From positions 1-64,000 of the forward strand of contig LTDK01000041.1 in assembly GCA_001642415.1 (NCBI GenBank): a stretch of 64,000 bases of DNA. Direction: 5' to 3'. A program made the position numbers and the translations under genes. This document shows, one piece after another, positions 37,060 through 47,100 of this stretch. A model generated the notes under the pieces. The model was not told the DNA's origin. It ran no database searches and saw only the letters and a program-made list of their open reading frames with translations. Source of the DNA: Nematocida ironsii. Lineage: Eukaryota; Microsporidia. Every line of letters begins with the position of its first letter. Position 1 is the stretch's first letter.

Positions 37060-38370
37060 TCATTCTGTAAATTGATCAGAGTCATTCCTGTGCTCTAAAA
37101 TCATATCAGGCCTATACATGTGTATTATATCTGTATATGTGACTCTTTTGGCTACTTTCTGTGGTAGAGACAGTCTTTGTCCTATATACACAATCATAGC
37201 AGATGCCTCTACTCCATTAAATACATAAGAAAATGTCATACGCATAAAAGACAGGGTAATTGATATTTCTGATGTGGTGCCTCCGTGATAACTCTCAAAT
37301 ATGTAATACGTCACACATAGTGGTAATAAAATTATGAATGTCATGAATATGTACCTACATACTTCGAAATATACAAAGTGCATTCTGTTATTCCTAAACC
37401 AGTCTACTTTACTGATAACTGATGCATTCTCAAATGCTTTATTTATGTAAAGGACTTTGAATGGCACCCAATATGTAAAGAATATTTTTAATATGTAAAA
37501 GAGCAGTGACATAATCATGTTAATTGGCATTCCTACTGCAGAATATTCACCAGATAAAAGTGCTGCTAAAATACTGAACAGAAGCCCGCTTGCATATAGC
37601 TTACTCATACGAGCTGATAATCTCTGCTCTTCATTCAATTTAAATATATTTTTAAATACTATAAGTGTAAAGTATATACGAATGAATGCACCTGATCCTA
37701 TGCATATAAGTCTGTGGGTGAAACTAGACAGTTCTGTAAAGTCAATTCTTTGCAAGAAATACCTGTGAATTTTAAGAATAATTAAATATATCATGCCAAA
37801 TACACCAGGAATGCACGTCATATACGTATATTCCCATAGGATAGACTGCAGTGCAATCTTACAGGAAATCATTCCAAATAAAAGTATTTTTGCCATGAGG
37901 TGTGCCCTTCTCCTACAAAATGGCGGTATTAAAGAAATAAGCACTCCTCCAAATAAAATTGTAGTAGAGCCCTGTATAATACTCAGTACATTAGACCAAA
38001 TATTCCCAGATATGTAATTGATTGCCAGATATAAGATTAACATAATGCAGGGAAGGGTTAAAATACTTATAAGATATGCCACGCATTTAGCCAAGTAATA
38101 AGGAGAGAATAAGTTAACTATAGCACATGTAGCACCAGCTAATGTATTACCAAGTACCATAATAATACAGCACCTAATTGTGCAATAAGATATGCAGTAG
38201 AGTGAGTCTGGCAAGAAGACTGGGCCTTCGTATACCAAGTACCCCATAAACAAAACATAATATATAAGACAGTACAGCGGCAACGTAACAATAAAAAGAG
38301 GAAAGAAGATGCTATTTGCAATTCTTGTCATTTTATAGTATGCGTCTATTGTATAATTTGAAATTCCCAT
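37060..38370 (-). CDS. Multi-span membrane protein, unknown
   Basis: A 436-aa polytopic protein with about nine hydrophobic segments spread over its length, starting at about 17-45 and ending near 385-405, plus a short charged C-terminus. It is Cys-rich within the early membrane segments (CISYCTIRCCI). No transporter signature is recognised. It lies 17 bp downstream of PAP1 on the same strand and converges with the 438-aa membrane gene. Confidence 0.7.
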   Translation of the reverse strand: MGISNYTIDAYYKMTRIANSIFFPLFIVTLPLYCLIYYVLFMGYLVYEGPVFLPDSLYCISYCTIRCCIIMVLGNTLAGATCAIVNLFSPYYLAKCVAYLISILTLPCIMLILYLAINYISGNIWSNVLSIIQGSTTILFGGVLISLIPPFCRRRAHLMAKILLFGMISCKIALQSILWEYTYMTCIPGVFGMIYLIILKIHRYFLQRIDFTELSSFTHRLICIGSGAFIRIYFTLIVFKNIFKLNEEQRLSARMSKLYASGLLFSILAALLSGEYSAVGMPINMIMSLLFYILKIFFTYWVPFKVLYINKAFENASVISKVDWFRNNRMHFVYFEVCRYIFMTFIILLPLCVTYYIFESYHGGTTSEISITLSFMRMTFSYVFNGVEASAMIVYIGQRLSLPQKVAKRVTYTDIIHMYRPDMILEHRNDSDQFTE

Positions 38371-38387
38371 GCGGTATTAAAAATTTA

Positions 38388-39908
38388 TTATTTTTTTCTA
38401 TTCTCTTCTGTTTCTTCTGTGAATTTTCTTTTCAAGCTGTCTTTCGGTGCAAAAAGGCTAAGAATTGGTGCAAGTGCTTTTTGTTTCATTGGAATTGCTT
38501 CGTATCTCATTTCACAGTCTTCTTCCTGTTCGTATGTTTCCAATGAACTTTTAAATTCAAGAACCGGTTTTTTAAGGTTCATTTTCTTAGATGCATTTAA
38601 TGGAAGCTTTACTGTTGAAAAATCTATTCCAATGAAAAACGCGCCAAATGCATAAGAATCATCTCCGCACTTTAATTCCTTTAAAAGTGGAACATTTTTA
38701 CTTGTGACATCTTCTAATATGTATTTTTTAGGGAATGTATATGCGTACTCGATATTTTCAATATTCTCTAATTTCTGTGCAAACATTCTTACACGCGTTT
38801 CTGCAAATCCCATAAACCTAGAAAACTCCTTTGGATTATCGCACGCTAAGGCAATCATGAAATACGTCTTGTGTCTTGTGAAAAAATCAGTATCTTCGCA
38901 TAACTGGTCTAATATCTTCATTGGATCCTTTTTATCCGCATTCTCTGAGAATATTGTGACCCCTCTTAAGAATTCTTTTTTCGCTACGAATAGTGTACTA
39001 TTTGTTATATTATGTGTGGAGCAGAGTGGTGGGTAAACCGGGGTTATCACTGGCATTTTATCATTTTTATGCTGCGGATTAATCTTGGGGTTCCACACCT
39101 TTAAGTTATAATTACAATCTGGCACCTCTTTAATAATAACAGGCTGTGGCCATGGCCACTTTGAGAATACGTCAAAGAATTTTTCAATTGTTTCAAATGT
39201 GTCAGCTCCTGGGTAGAGCTGACAAACTTTTGCAACGCATAATGCGTATGCCACACCTCCCATATACCCATACGAATGGCCATAAACCTGTCTTTTCTGT
39301 GCCCAGTACTTAATAAATCTCAGTGTTTTATGGAATGTGCTAATATTTGGTACTTGTGCAAGTATTTCATCTGTCACTCTGTTACCGTTTAAACTCAAAA
39401 TACACTTTTCACTCATATGCTTTAACAGCTTATTATTCAACAAATCAATATTTGGAGAAATAGAAGGCAGATCGACCCGAGCAAATACTAAATCTATCGG
39501 GATGGTTTTTATCTTGAACTTTATCAGAGGAACAAACGTATTTGTTACTTTTGATATTTCTGTTATGTAATCCTTTGAACACAGCTCATCATAAAACGTT
39601 GTGAAGAATTCATTTCTGCTTACAAAATTGGGAACAACGCAAAGCGTGTCAATGTCTGCTCCGGATGAATGAACTCCAAGCCTGTAACTCCCGAAAGTAA
39701 ATATTTTAGAAAGACTCTTTTTGTCTATTGGGATTTGATTCCTCTTAGCTATATCCATGATAAATTTATTAACTAAATTGCTAAGCATTCCCAGCACTCT
39801 TTCTCTTTGAATTGATTCACTCTCATCTTCAAAGAAACCCTTTGAGTGCAAGTATTCTACGACCTTCTCATCATTTGTTCTCTCCGTCTCTGTCTTAGTT
39901 ATTTGCAT
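38388..39908 (-). CDS. PAP1: Nuclear poly(A) polymerase
   Basis: 506 aa from the ATG at 39908 (the open frame continues to a TTG at 39917). A template-independent polymerase adding mRNA poly(A) tails. The catalytic motif FGSYRLGVHSSGADIDTL has Asp85 and Asp87, with the third acidic residue in PIDLVFAR. Central-domain landmarks SLNGNRVTDEIL, IKYWAQKRQVYG, GGVAYALCVAKVCQLYP and MPVITPVYPPLCSTHNITNS are diagnostic for canonical Pap1, not TRF4-type enzymes. The C-terminal RNA-binding domain is present, ending in a basic tail (KRKFTEETEENRKK). Divergent from the coiled-coil gene at 39933. Confidence 0.96.
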   Translation of the reverse strand: MQITKTETERTNDEKVVEYLHSKGFFEDESESIQRERVLGMLSNLVNKFIMDIAKRNQIPIDKKSLSKIFTFGSYRLGVHSSGADIDTLCVVPNFVSRNEFFTTFYDELCSKDYITEISKVTNTFVPLIKFKIKTIPIDLVFARVDLPSISPNIDLLNNKLLKHMSEKCILSLNGNRVTDEILAQVPNISTFHKTLRFIKYWAQKRQVYGHSYGYMGGVAYALCVAKVCQLYPGADTFETIEKFFDVFSKWPWPQPVIIKEVPDCNYNLKVWNPKINPQHKNDKMPVITPVYPPLCSTHNITNSTLFVAKKEFLRGVTIFSENADKKDPMKILDQLCEDTDFFTRHKTYFMIALACDNPKEFSRFMGFAETRVRMFAQKLENIENIEYAYTFPKKYILEDVTSKNVPLLKELKCGDDSYAFGAFFIGIDFSTVKLPLNASKKMNLKKPVLEFKSSLETYEQEEDCEMRYEAIPMKQKALAPILSLFAPKDSLKRKFTEETEENRKK

Positions 39909-39932
39909 AAAAAACAAATAATTATATTATTT
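39909..39932. promoter_or_regulatory. 24-bp divergent intergenic spacer (PAP1 / coiled-coil gene)
   Basis: An A/T-only spacer apart from one C, between two start codons on opposite strands. It has the same length as the NC2-alpha/MCM2 spacer. If the plus-strand gene starts at the second ATG (39939), the spacer would be 30 bp. Confidence 0.45.
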
Positions 39933-40388
39933 ATGGTGATGAGACAGGAGGAAACCCCCGCAAGCATTCTGTCAGAAATTAAAAAAGAAGTCCTCACAAA
40001 TGCAGTGTACTACATTGATAGTAAATACCATGAGATAACAAAACGAAACCAATTAAAAAGAGATAAACACAGAAAAGCACAAAATGCACTTGAAAGTGTA
40101 AACAATGAGCTAAATATGGTTATAAAAAGAATAAAAGAAGTAGAAGTAGAAATAAATAGACTTAAAGAAAGAATGTCAGTGGAGAGAGTAGAAGGCACAA
40201 TTGATCTAAAATTACTATTAGAAAGAATTGTAGAGAACTCCAATAATTTACACTCACAGAAGATAATTACCCCTTCTTTCTATAATCATAATGTAATATA
40301 TTCTGTTAACTTTGTTAATACAGAAATGTGCAGTATCACACAGAATAAAATAGATATTTTAGACAGAGTAAAGAATTCTTATAGGTAA
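39933..40388 (+). CDS. Small coiled-coil protein, unknown
   Basis: 151 aa from the ATG at 39933 (a second ATG follows two codons later; the open frame reaches back to a GTG at 39846 inside PAP1, which I discount). Residues about 15-95 form a long charged helix with heptad spacing (ELNMVIKRIKEVEVEINRLKERM), then a short globular part containing VNFVNTEMCSITQNKIDILD. No signal peptide or membrane segment. Size and layout would suit a kinetochore, tether or complex-assembly subunit, but I cannot assign one. Confidence 0.65.
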   Translation: MVMRQEETPASILSEIKKEVLTNAVYYIDSKYHEITKRNQLKRDKHRKAQNALESVNNELNMVIKRIKEVEVEINRLKERMSVERVEGTIDLKLLLERIVENSNNLHSQKIITPSFYNHNVIYSVNFVNTEMCSITQNKIDILDRVKNSYR

Positions 40389-40700
40389 GAATGAATGAAT
40401 AATATAAAATAATATTAAACCATCTATTATACAATTTATTACTGTACGCTTTTTAAATACTAAATATAACACAATATGTAATAAATTATATATATATAAT
40501 AAACAGTAAATATGTAGTAAATATACTATTACTTATAACACATTATGTAATAAGTACTATATATAACACATTATGTAATATATTATAGTGTATACATTCT
40601 ATATTCTGTATAAAGTATTTCCTACTGAATTCTGATTGGTTAATTCTGTGACTAAATTATTGGATAACCCTTCCTTATCTTTAGAATTCCTAAAATAGGG
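40389..40700. other. AT-rich intergenic region with sparse repeat relics
   Basis: It contains about four ACATTATGTAATAAGT-like relics of the genome-wide repeat (40470-40590) and nothing else I can identify. It presumably holds the promoter of the tetraspan gene. Confidence 0.5.
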
Positions 40701-41369
40701 ATGGCTTCTTTAGCATTCAAGTTCATCCGAAGGATTGTAAATGTTTTATCGTTTATGCTGCTATTAGAAACAATTGTTATTGCAGGGTATACGTACTGGT
40801 CGCGTACACTAAATAGATTAGAAGTGTTTATCTTTTCAACTAATGGTGAGGGAGGGTTCAGTTCAGTCACCGGGTATCTCATTTGTTTTTCATTATTTAT
40901 GGCACTTCTTTCATCAACAGCCGTTAACAGTAAAAGTAAATTTACGATTAAACTGGCTTTAGTATTTGGAGTGTTTTATTTTTTCTTCTCCGTCGCATGC
41001 TTTGCTTATATAAAATTCTCATACTTTACAAAATTAACTGATGCACTGTTCTATACGTCAAGTAAGTCACCAGAACAGCTGAGAACTCTTCTGGGTTTAA
41101 TGGGCAGCAATAATTTAACAAATGATCCAAAAGAGCAATTGGATTATTTAGTTAATGTTGTTAATAATGAGCTTTGGTTATTAATGGTTATGCTTACGTG
41201 TTCATATTCACTCGGTGGGTTTATAACTATATTTATGATTATGGGAGGAAATTGTAAGATAAGTAAGCCAAAGAGTAAGCCGGTTGAAGAGACGGAAATA
41301 GTTGTACAGCAAGTTGGGTTTACTGGTGGATCACTCAGAAATGGGATGAGCAGAAACTCTCGAGTGTAA
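40701..41369 (+). CDS. Four-span membrane protein with tetraspanin-like layout
   Basis: A 222-aa protein. Membrane segments lie at about 10-32, 57-75, 83-107 and 158-182. The first loop is short, the loop between TM3 and TM4 is longer (about 50 residues), and the C-terminal tail is basic then Ser/Gly/Arg-rich. This resembles tetraspanin topology, but the large loop lacks the CCG motif and conserved Cys, so homology is not claimed. Confidence 0.6.
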   Translation: MASLAFKFIRRIVNVLSFMLLLETIVIAGYTYWSRTLNRLEVFIFSTNGEGGFSSVTGYLICFSLFMALLSSTAVNSKSKFTIKLALVFGVFYFFFSVACFAYIKFSYFTKLTDALFYTSSKSPEQLRTLLGLMGSNNLTNDPKEQLDYLVNVVNNELWLLMVMLTCSYSLGGFITIFMIMGGNCKISKPKSKPVEETEIVVQQVGFTGGSLRNGMSRNSRV

Positions 41370-41539
41370 TAAACTATAAGGTAAATTTATTGTTGTATAT
41401 TACATAGTATTTGTTATTTGTTACATGTTTCGGGTTACATCGAGGTATACTAAGAGAACTTAAACTAAATATAGAAATTGCTTATTAAATTCTTAATATT
41501 TATGCCTTTGTCAGCACATTACAAATAATAAATTAATTT

Positions 41540-41690
41540 TAATAGATCTGTTGAGTCTCTGTAGACACATGGCTACCATACGTGTCTTAGCAATGGTATT
41601 GTGCCTTCAAGGTGTAATGAAATATAATTTATGAAGTGCTCATCATTTATAATCGGATTAGTACGCTAAGATCAAATAATGGAAGCACTA
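41540..41690. other. Candidate structured RNA segment
   Basis: Within the 612-bp gap before GPI8 is a segment of lower AT content. AGACACATGG (41563-41572) pairs with CCAT plus GTGTCT (41576-41587) to give a 10-bp hairpin with a CTA loop and a 2-nt bulge. A second pairing, AGTGCT (about 41636-41641) with AGCACT (about 41685-41690), is possible. A diverged CGGGTTA pair (41431-41447) lies just before. No ORF covers it. It could be a small RNA or only structured spacer; the strand cannot be told. Confidence 0.3.
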
Positions 41691-41981
41691 AAATTATAAA
41701 ATAGTTTCGGAAATTAATAAAAAACCGAATTAAAATGACCAATAAGAGTTCACATTTACAAGGAATAAGGGAAATCCTGCCATGTGTAAATAATAAAGTG
41801 CATTTTACACTAATATTCTAATAATTATATTTAATACTGGTGGTATCCCTAATTATATACCGTATATATTGTAAAGGATAAATAATAATTTTATTTATTA
41901 TTTATTACGTATAATTAGCATTACATTAATTATTTATTAAATTTATAGGACAAGTACTTATAGAAATGAATTTTTTAGGTT

Positions 41982-42809
41982 ATGCTATTAAGTTTTATTC
42001 TTATATTTATTTACAGTGTATCCTGTAGTAATAAAGCCATTCTGATTAATTGCTCATGGCAGTACGAGAACTATAGGCACTTCTCTAATGTAATTGCCTT
42101 ACAGAGTATTTTAGAGTCAAATGGGTTTACTCCCAAAGACATTTCAGTATTTTCTAAGCAAGACTTATTGGATGATAAGCGAATGAGAGAGAAGCACATT
42201 AAGACTGACTATTTTACTTTGGAAAAGAACAAAAACTATACGCCAATATCCAGGAACACTTCTTATTTTGATATCTTAAATATGATATCAGGAAATGACT
42301 CAATCCTTCTAAATACAAATGAGCACACAAATTTATTGATTTACATAACAGGGCATGGTGGTGATGGGTTTATTAAATATTGTAATAGAACTTATTTATA
42401 TAAGAATGACATAACAGATGCCTTAATAAACCTTCAGCGAATAAGAAAGCTTAAAAGTGTTTTATTTATTGCGGATACGTGCCAAGCAGATACTCTCATA
42501 GATAAAAGCAGACTGCCAGAAAATGTAACATTTGTTTCTACAAGTTTAAAGGGAGAGTCTTCTCACTCAACCACATTCAGTGAGAGATTAAACGTATTTC
42601 CAATTGATTTGTTTATAATGCATTTATACAAAATACATCAAGAGAAAAGAATTTTTAATGGGGTTGCCCTATCAGAATTTATAAAATCAGAATTTCCTGA
42701 AGAGTTAGTCAAGTCTACTGTTACATTCACGGGTCCTAACGTTAATTTATACGACTTTGTCTTTCAAAGAAAAATAGCCCAAAATATCCCTGAGAATTTG
42801 TATTTATAA
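41982..42809 (+). CDS. GPI8: GPI transamidase catalytic subunit (GPI8/PIG-K)
   Basis: A 275-aa C13-family (legumain-like) cysteine protease of the GPI transamidase in the ER, which cleaves the C-terminal signal of precursors and attaches the GPI anchor. Signal peptide about 1-15. NYRHFSNVIALQSILESNG is the typical N-terminal block; the catalytic dyad is His125 in YITGHGGDGF and Cys167 in FIADTCQAD. It ends at NLYDFVFQ, without the C-terminal membrane anchor of human or yeast GPI8, so it is about 120 residues shorter and may depend on other subunits for membrane attachment. It converges on the next gene with only 2 bp between stops. Confidence 0.94.
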   Translation: MLLSFILIFIYSVSCSNKAILINCSWQYENYRHFSNVIALQSILESNGFTPKDISVFSKQDLLDDKRMREKHIKTDYFTLEKNKNYTPISRNTSYFDILNMISGNDSILLNTNEHTNLLIYITGHGGDGFIKYCNRTYLYKNDITDALINLQRIRKLKSVLFIADTCQADTLIDKSRLPENVTFVSTSLKGESSHSTTFSERLNVFPIDLFIMHLYKIHQEKRIFNGVALSEFIKSEFPEELVKSTVTFTGPNVNLYDFVFQRKIAQNIPENLYL

Positions 42810-42811
42810 TT

Positions 42812-43369
42812 TTATACAATTCTTATTATAAAGTACATAATAATAAATATTAAAATAACAAATAGCAATAATAATATAACTTGCCCAGTGCTTAAATTGT
42901 ACCACTCCTTGCTTTCTAATGATAAAACACCTTTTTGTACTTGTTTTACATTATCTCTGACCCCAGTGGACACATTATCTACAAACTTTTTACTATTTTC
43001 TAGCATTTGTCCAAAATTTTCTGCTTTTTTCTTTAAAATTTTACTGTGGTCAAGAATTGACATTGCAAGTTTTTCTGATTGCTCATCTCCCTTCACAATT
43101 TCCTCTCTTTTTTTTATTTTTATGCTTTCTGTTTTTTTTATATTTTCAATAATTTTTATTTTTTTTAGCTTAGAAATACCTGCACCTGTTGCTTTGTCTA
43201 CTAATTCATTATACTCATTCACCAGGCTTTCTCTATCACTTTCCGTATATTCGTGTAGATATAAGTATAAACCAAGTAGTTTACTGTGAATATTATCGTT
43301 ATCTTCTAAATGTTTCCTTTGTAATAATGTTTTTGTTTCCTTTAGCAGTAATTGAATTTCTTTGGTCAT
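42812..43369 (-). CDS. Tail-anchored SNARE-like protein (USE1-like)
   Basis: A 185-aa protein with a single C-terminal membrane segment (about 162-182) and no signal peptide. It is preceded by a helical SNARE-like stretch (about 95-150, EKLAMSILDHSKILKKKAEN, then a heptad-patterned region). The order of an N-terminal helical domain, SNARE-like helix and tail anchor fits ER Q-SNAREs such as Use1 (retrograde Golgi-to-ER fusion), but the central layer Gln/Asp is not obvious to me. Bet1 or Sec20 types are alternatives. Confidence 0.65.
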   Translation of the reverse strand: MTKEIQLLLKETKTLLQRKHLEDNDNIHSKLLGLYLYLHEYTESDRESLVNEYNELVDKATGAGISKLKKIKIIENIKKTESIKIKKREEIVKGDEQSEKLAMSILDHSKILKKKAENFGQMLENSKKFVDNVSTGVRDNVKQVQKGVLSLESKEWYNLSTGQVILLLLFVILIFIIMYFIIRIV

Positions 43370-43509
43370 ACAAAAAAAATAATTTTATTTACATAAATAA
43401 TAAATATTGTGGGGTCAAATTGGGCTATTATCAATTATTAATAAATCTAGCCAATTAATAGAATAAACAGGAGAATATCTGTAATAGTACAATTTAATTG
43501 GATAATTAT

Positions 43510-43700
43510 TAATTATAAAGTTGTTTATCCCCTGTTAAATAATTAAAACTCATTTGAATTTTTTATTATTCTTGTTTTATATAGCTTTAATTTCTGTATG
43601 TAACAGATCTATGTGACTTTGTATAAATGTATGTGGCTCTTACGTTGGGTATAATTCATCATGTGATAGAAACTAATAATAATTATTAGTATATTTAGTA
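43510..43700 (+). repeat. Dispersed 3'-flank element, copy D
   Basis: Shares GTTTATCCCCTGTTAAATAA, then ATTTTTTATTATTCTTGTTT and TATATAGCTTTAATTTCTGT with the other copies, and ends with ATGTGATAGAAACTAATAAT. It lies between the SNARE-like gene and the 1053-aa secreted gene, with no family member adjacent. The remainder, to 44146, is AT-rich and contains two copies of CTGTCTTAGTATATAAGTAT (43790 and 43850). Confidence 0.6.
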
Positions 43701-44146
43701 ATTATAATAATAGTTCAGTATATAATATTACATATACTATAATTACTTATTAATATGGTTTAGTGTTTATTTCAATCCTAATCCTGTCTTAGTATATAAG
43801 TATACGCGATTAGACTATTTTCTACTTATATCCTGTCTTATAATTCTGTCTTAGTATATAAGTATAAAAAAATAAATATGTTCATATAGAAAATATTTAA
43901 ATATAGAAAATGAAAGGATTATTTATAAAGGAATAAAATACGACAGTAGAAATATAATAAAATATAAAAAGTATTATATACGTATAAATACACATTTCAT
44001 TTAGAAATAACAATTAATTAACTTTATTATACTGTACTATAAAGTTAAATCATAAAACAAGCCATATATTTAATAATAATAAGTTAATATTTATATAATA
44101 AGTACTTGATGTGTTAATATTTGATTATTTATGTGGGTTTAGGGTG

Positions 44147-47100
44147 TTAATAAAGAACACTCATAATATTGTAGTGTAGGCCAAGTTTAGACTTTGTATA
44201 ATTATTGTTTTTTATAGATATGTATATATTAGAAATATCTGAAACTTCAATTAGACGTATGTTTTGGTGTCTTTTTAAATGTTTAATGTTCTCTTTTACT
44301 GCTGGGCTAAGCATATGATGCATTTCATTATGTTCACTAAACAATTCATCCATAAGAGCTTTCATTTCCGAGCAGATAAGAGGAATTGTAATACTCTCCT
44401 TTGCTTCAGATCTTGTATATATGCATAAACCATAACGAAGCATATCCTCTGATGGATGCTTTCTTTGAATCATTTTTAAGAATAGATATAAATCAATGAG
44501 TCGCGTCTTTTTATAGTTGTCATTGGCATTAGAAGGTTTAGAAGTTAGATTCAAGTGGTAGTTGATATATTCTCCTATATTATGCTGCTGTTCTACATAC
44601 CAAAATATCTTTACTTTATTCTTTCTAGGGCCCGTTTGCTTAACTTCCATGCTGTAACAGCCACAGTCTTCATACGGGATCTTTAGACCTAGTATGTAGA
44701 AATCACTGTAGTAGTATATTTCACGTTTACATTTGTTGAGTAATTCTATAATTGTCATCTCTAGATCGTTTTTCTTAACTATTGCATCCAACCAGTTAGA
44801 AAACTCAATAGAAACAGGATTCTTATAGTCACTATTTGGCATAATCTTAAATGTTTTCGACTTTAGAACATATGGACCAAAGTGTACTGCAGATGTCATT
44901 AGCTTAGGCAGAAAAATAGGAATTCGTGGAACATCATAATCTATCTTATAGTTATCAAATAACTTCTTTGCTTCTGCTTCATTTTCTCTGTATGCTGCAT
45001 TAATTGTCTCTGCATCAATAGGATTAAACTGTGCAAACACAAATTCAGTAGTTTTTATATTCTCTTTAATGTAGTAGAATACAACATCAAATCCATCATT
45101 GTACATTTCTTCTAGGGTTTTATCTATGTCACATATCTCATCGCTATTCTCAACTTTTCTTTTTTTAGCCTGACTCTTTTTAGGTTCAGGTATAATTATC
45201 AAAGACCATGTCTTATCCTTTCTATTGTATTTAAATGGATATATATCCTTATATAATTTACAATTAGATTTAATTTTAGAATAAAATGTAAATTTAGCCT
45301 CCTCTAAAATATCACGAATTGTATGTATATGATGATACTTTATGATACCATTCTTTTTAGTCACAAAAAATGGAAGATGTAAAATGTACACACGGTGTGT
45401 GTTATTGTCTACAAGCTGAACATGATAATGCTTTGAAGATTCCAGCCACATCTCCTTTTTCCTAATATGGTCATGTTTTACTATTTTTTTTTCTATTCTA
45501 TCCAAGATTCTAATATTCTCTTCTTTATTAATATAGTCAAATGAAAGAATACACCTTTTTTTACTATGCGATGAAACAACATTCTTTCCTTGGTATAGAT
45601 TACTATTACTTGGATGTATTTTTGTGTATTGTTTCATATATGGACAGAGACTTTCTTTTTTTTCAGAAGTAGAAGTATTGCTTATACGGGACTCAGTGTT
45701 TGTTTTATATAAATAAAAAGAATTCTTGTAGAAAAAAGTAAACGTATCATAAGTAAGCTTATACAATTCAATGTAACTATACGTATATATAGAAGGATTC
45801 AGTTCAATATTTAGTATTTCGGTGTATGCTGTTTTCATTATATTATGATCATTATGAACCTTTCCATATAAATATTTGATAATACAGAATTTGTGGGCTA
45901 TTTCTTTAGTTTTGAACACAAGAGGACTCGCCAGAATCTTTTGTTTTAGTAGATCAATATCCTCACATTTCATATAGAAAAGATCTTCATACACCTCAGG
46001 GAGGCATAGAATTGATAATAAGCCACGTTTTATATTCCAGTCTTGTTCTGTTTCTTCTGTTTCTTTTGTGTTATAAGAAGAGTACGCCATATTCTGGATT
46101 TTGTAAGCCATTAACATACTTTCTGCATGCCACAGAAGATTTATATTTCTTTTAGTATATATGGTACCAAGTGTAACTAAATTTGGATCAGACTCTATTT
46201 TTATAACTTTGGATGAATCTCTTTTAGGAATATTATAACAACTGTTATATTTTCTGTTTAAATCTGAAATAATTCCAGTATAATGGGACAGCTTGTAGCC
46301 TCTAAAGAGTTCATTTTCTACACGTGGATAACTAGATAAATAAATAATAGCCTTTACTTTCATAAATATATCATCTGAACTAGCCATATGTAATGCTATC
46401 CATAAATTATTGTATATTCTAGTATTATTTTGTATGGCATTTTCAAAGCACAAAAATGGATCTTTTATATTATTTAGATTATGATCAAAATAAAATGGAA
46501 CAAAAGACATTTCTTGTTCTTGCTTCTTTTTTAACTGTTCTAGTTTATAATTATGTATAATTTCCACTAAATGAGTATAATCATCTAAAGATTCAATAGA
46601 AGATGTTATAGATGCCAGTTTCCCAGAAGAAATAACAGTATTACGATCACCACATGATTTTCTTTTTCTAGATGTACTTGTACCAGGCCTATTCAGACTT
46701 TTTTTAGTTTTATGTATTTTTTTATTATTACTGTTACTCTGCATAGGTTGTGAATCGGGCACTAAGTTTGAAGGAATAACATCAGGTTCTTTACTACTAC
46801 AAGCAAGTTCAGTACTATTTAATTCAGATGATAAGTGTAGTTCTGGAGTAGAATTTATATTTATAACGGATGGATTGCATGTATTCTGTATTTGAGTATT
46901 ATTCATAGTATCACTATGCGGTGTATTATCCAAAAAGTCATCAGGAAAGTCATATAAATTATACGTGTGGTTATATTCTTGTGTGTAATAATCAAAAGCA
47001 TACGGATTATTCATAGAATCAAAATTGAATGGATTTAAAGATGATATCTCCATAAAGTCATCTGCTGTCGTATTGATGTTATTAAAAGGATCATCTTGAG

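Noticed and set aside
39846..39932. Upstream extension of the coiled-coil gene from a GTG at 39846, and TTG/GTG starts at 39917, 47317, 51256 and 35557
   Set aside because: Clean ATGs lie just downstream in each frame and give sensible N-termini; microsporidia are not expected to use these alternatives routinely.
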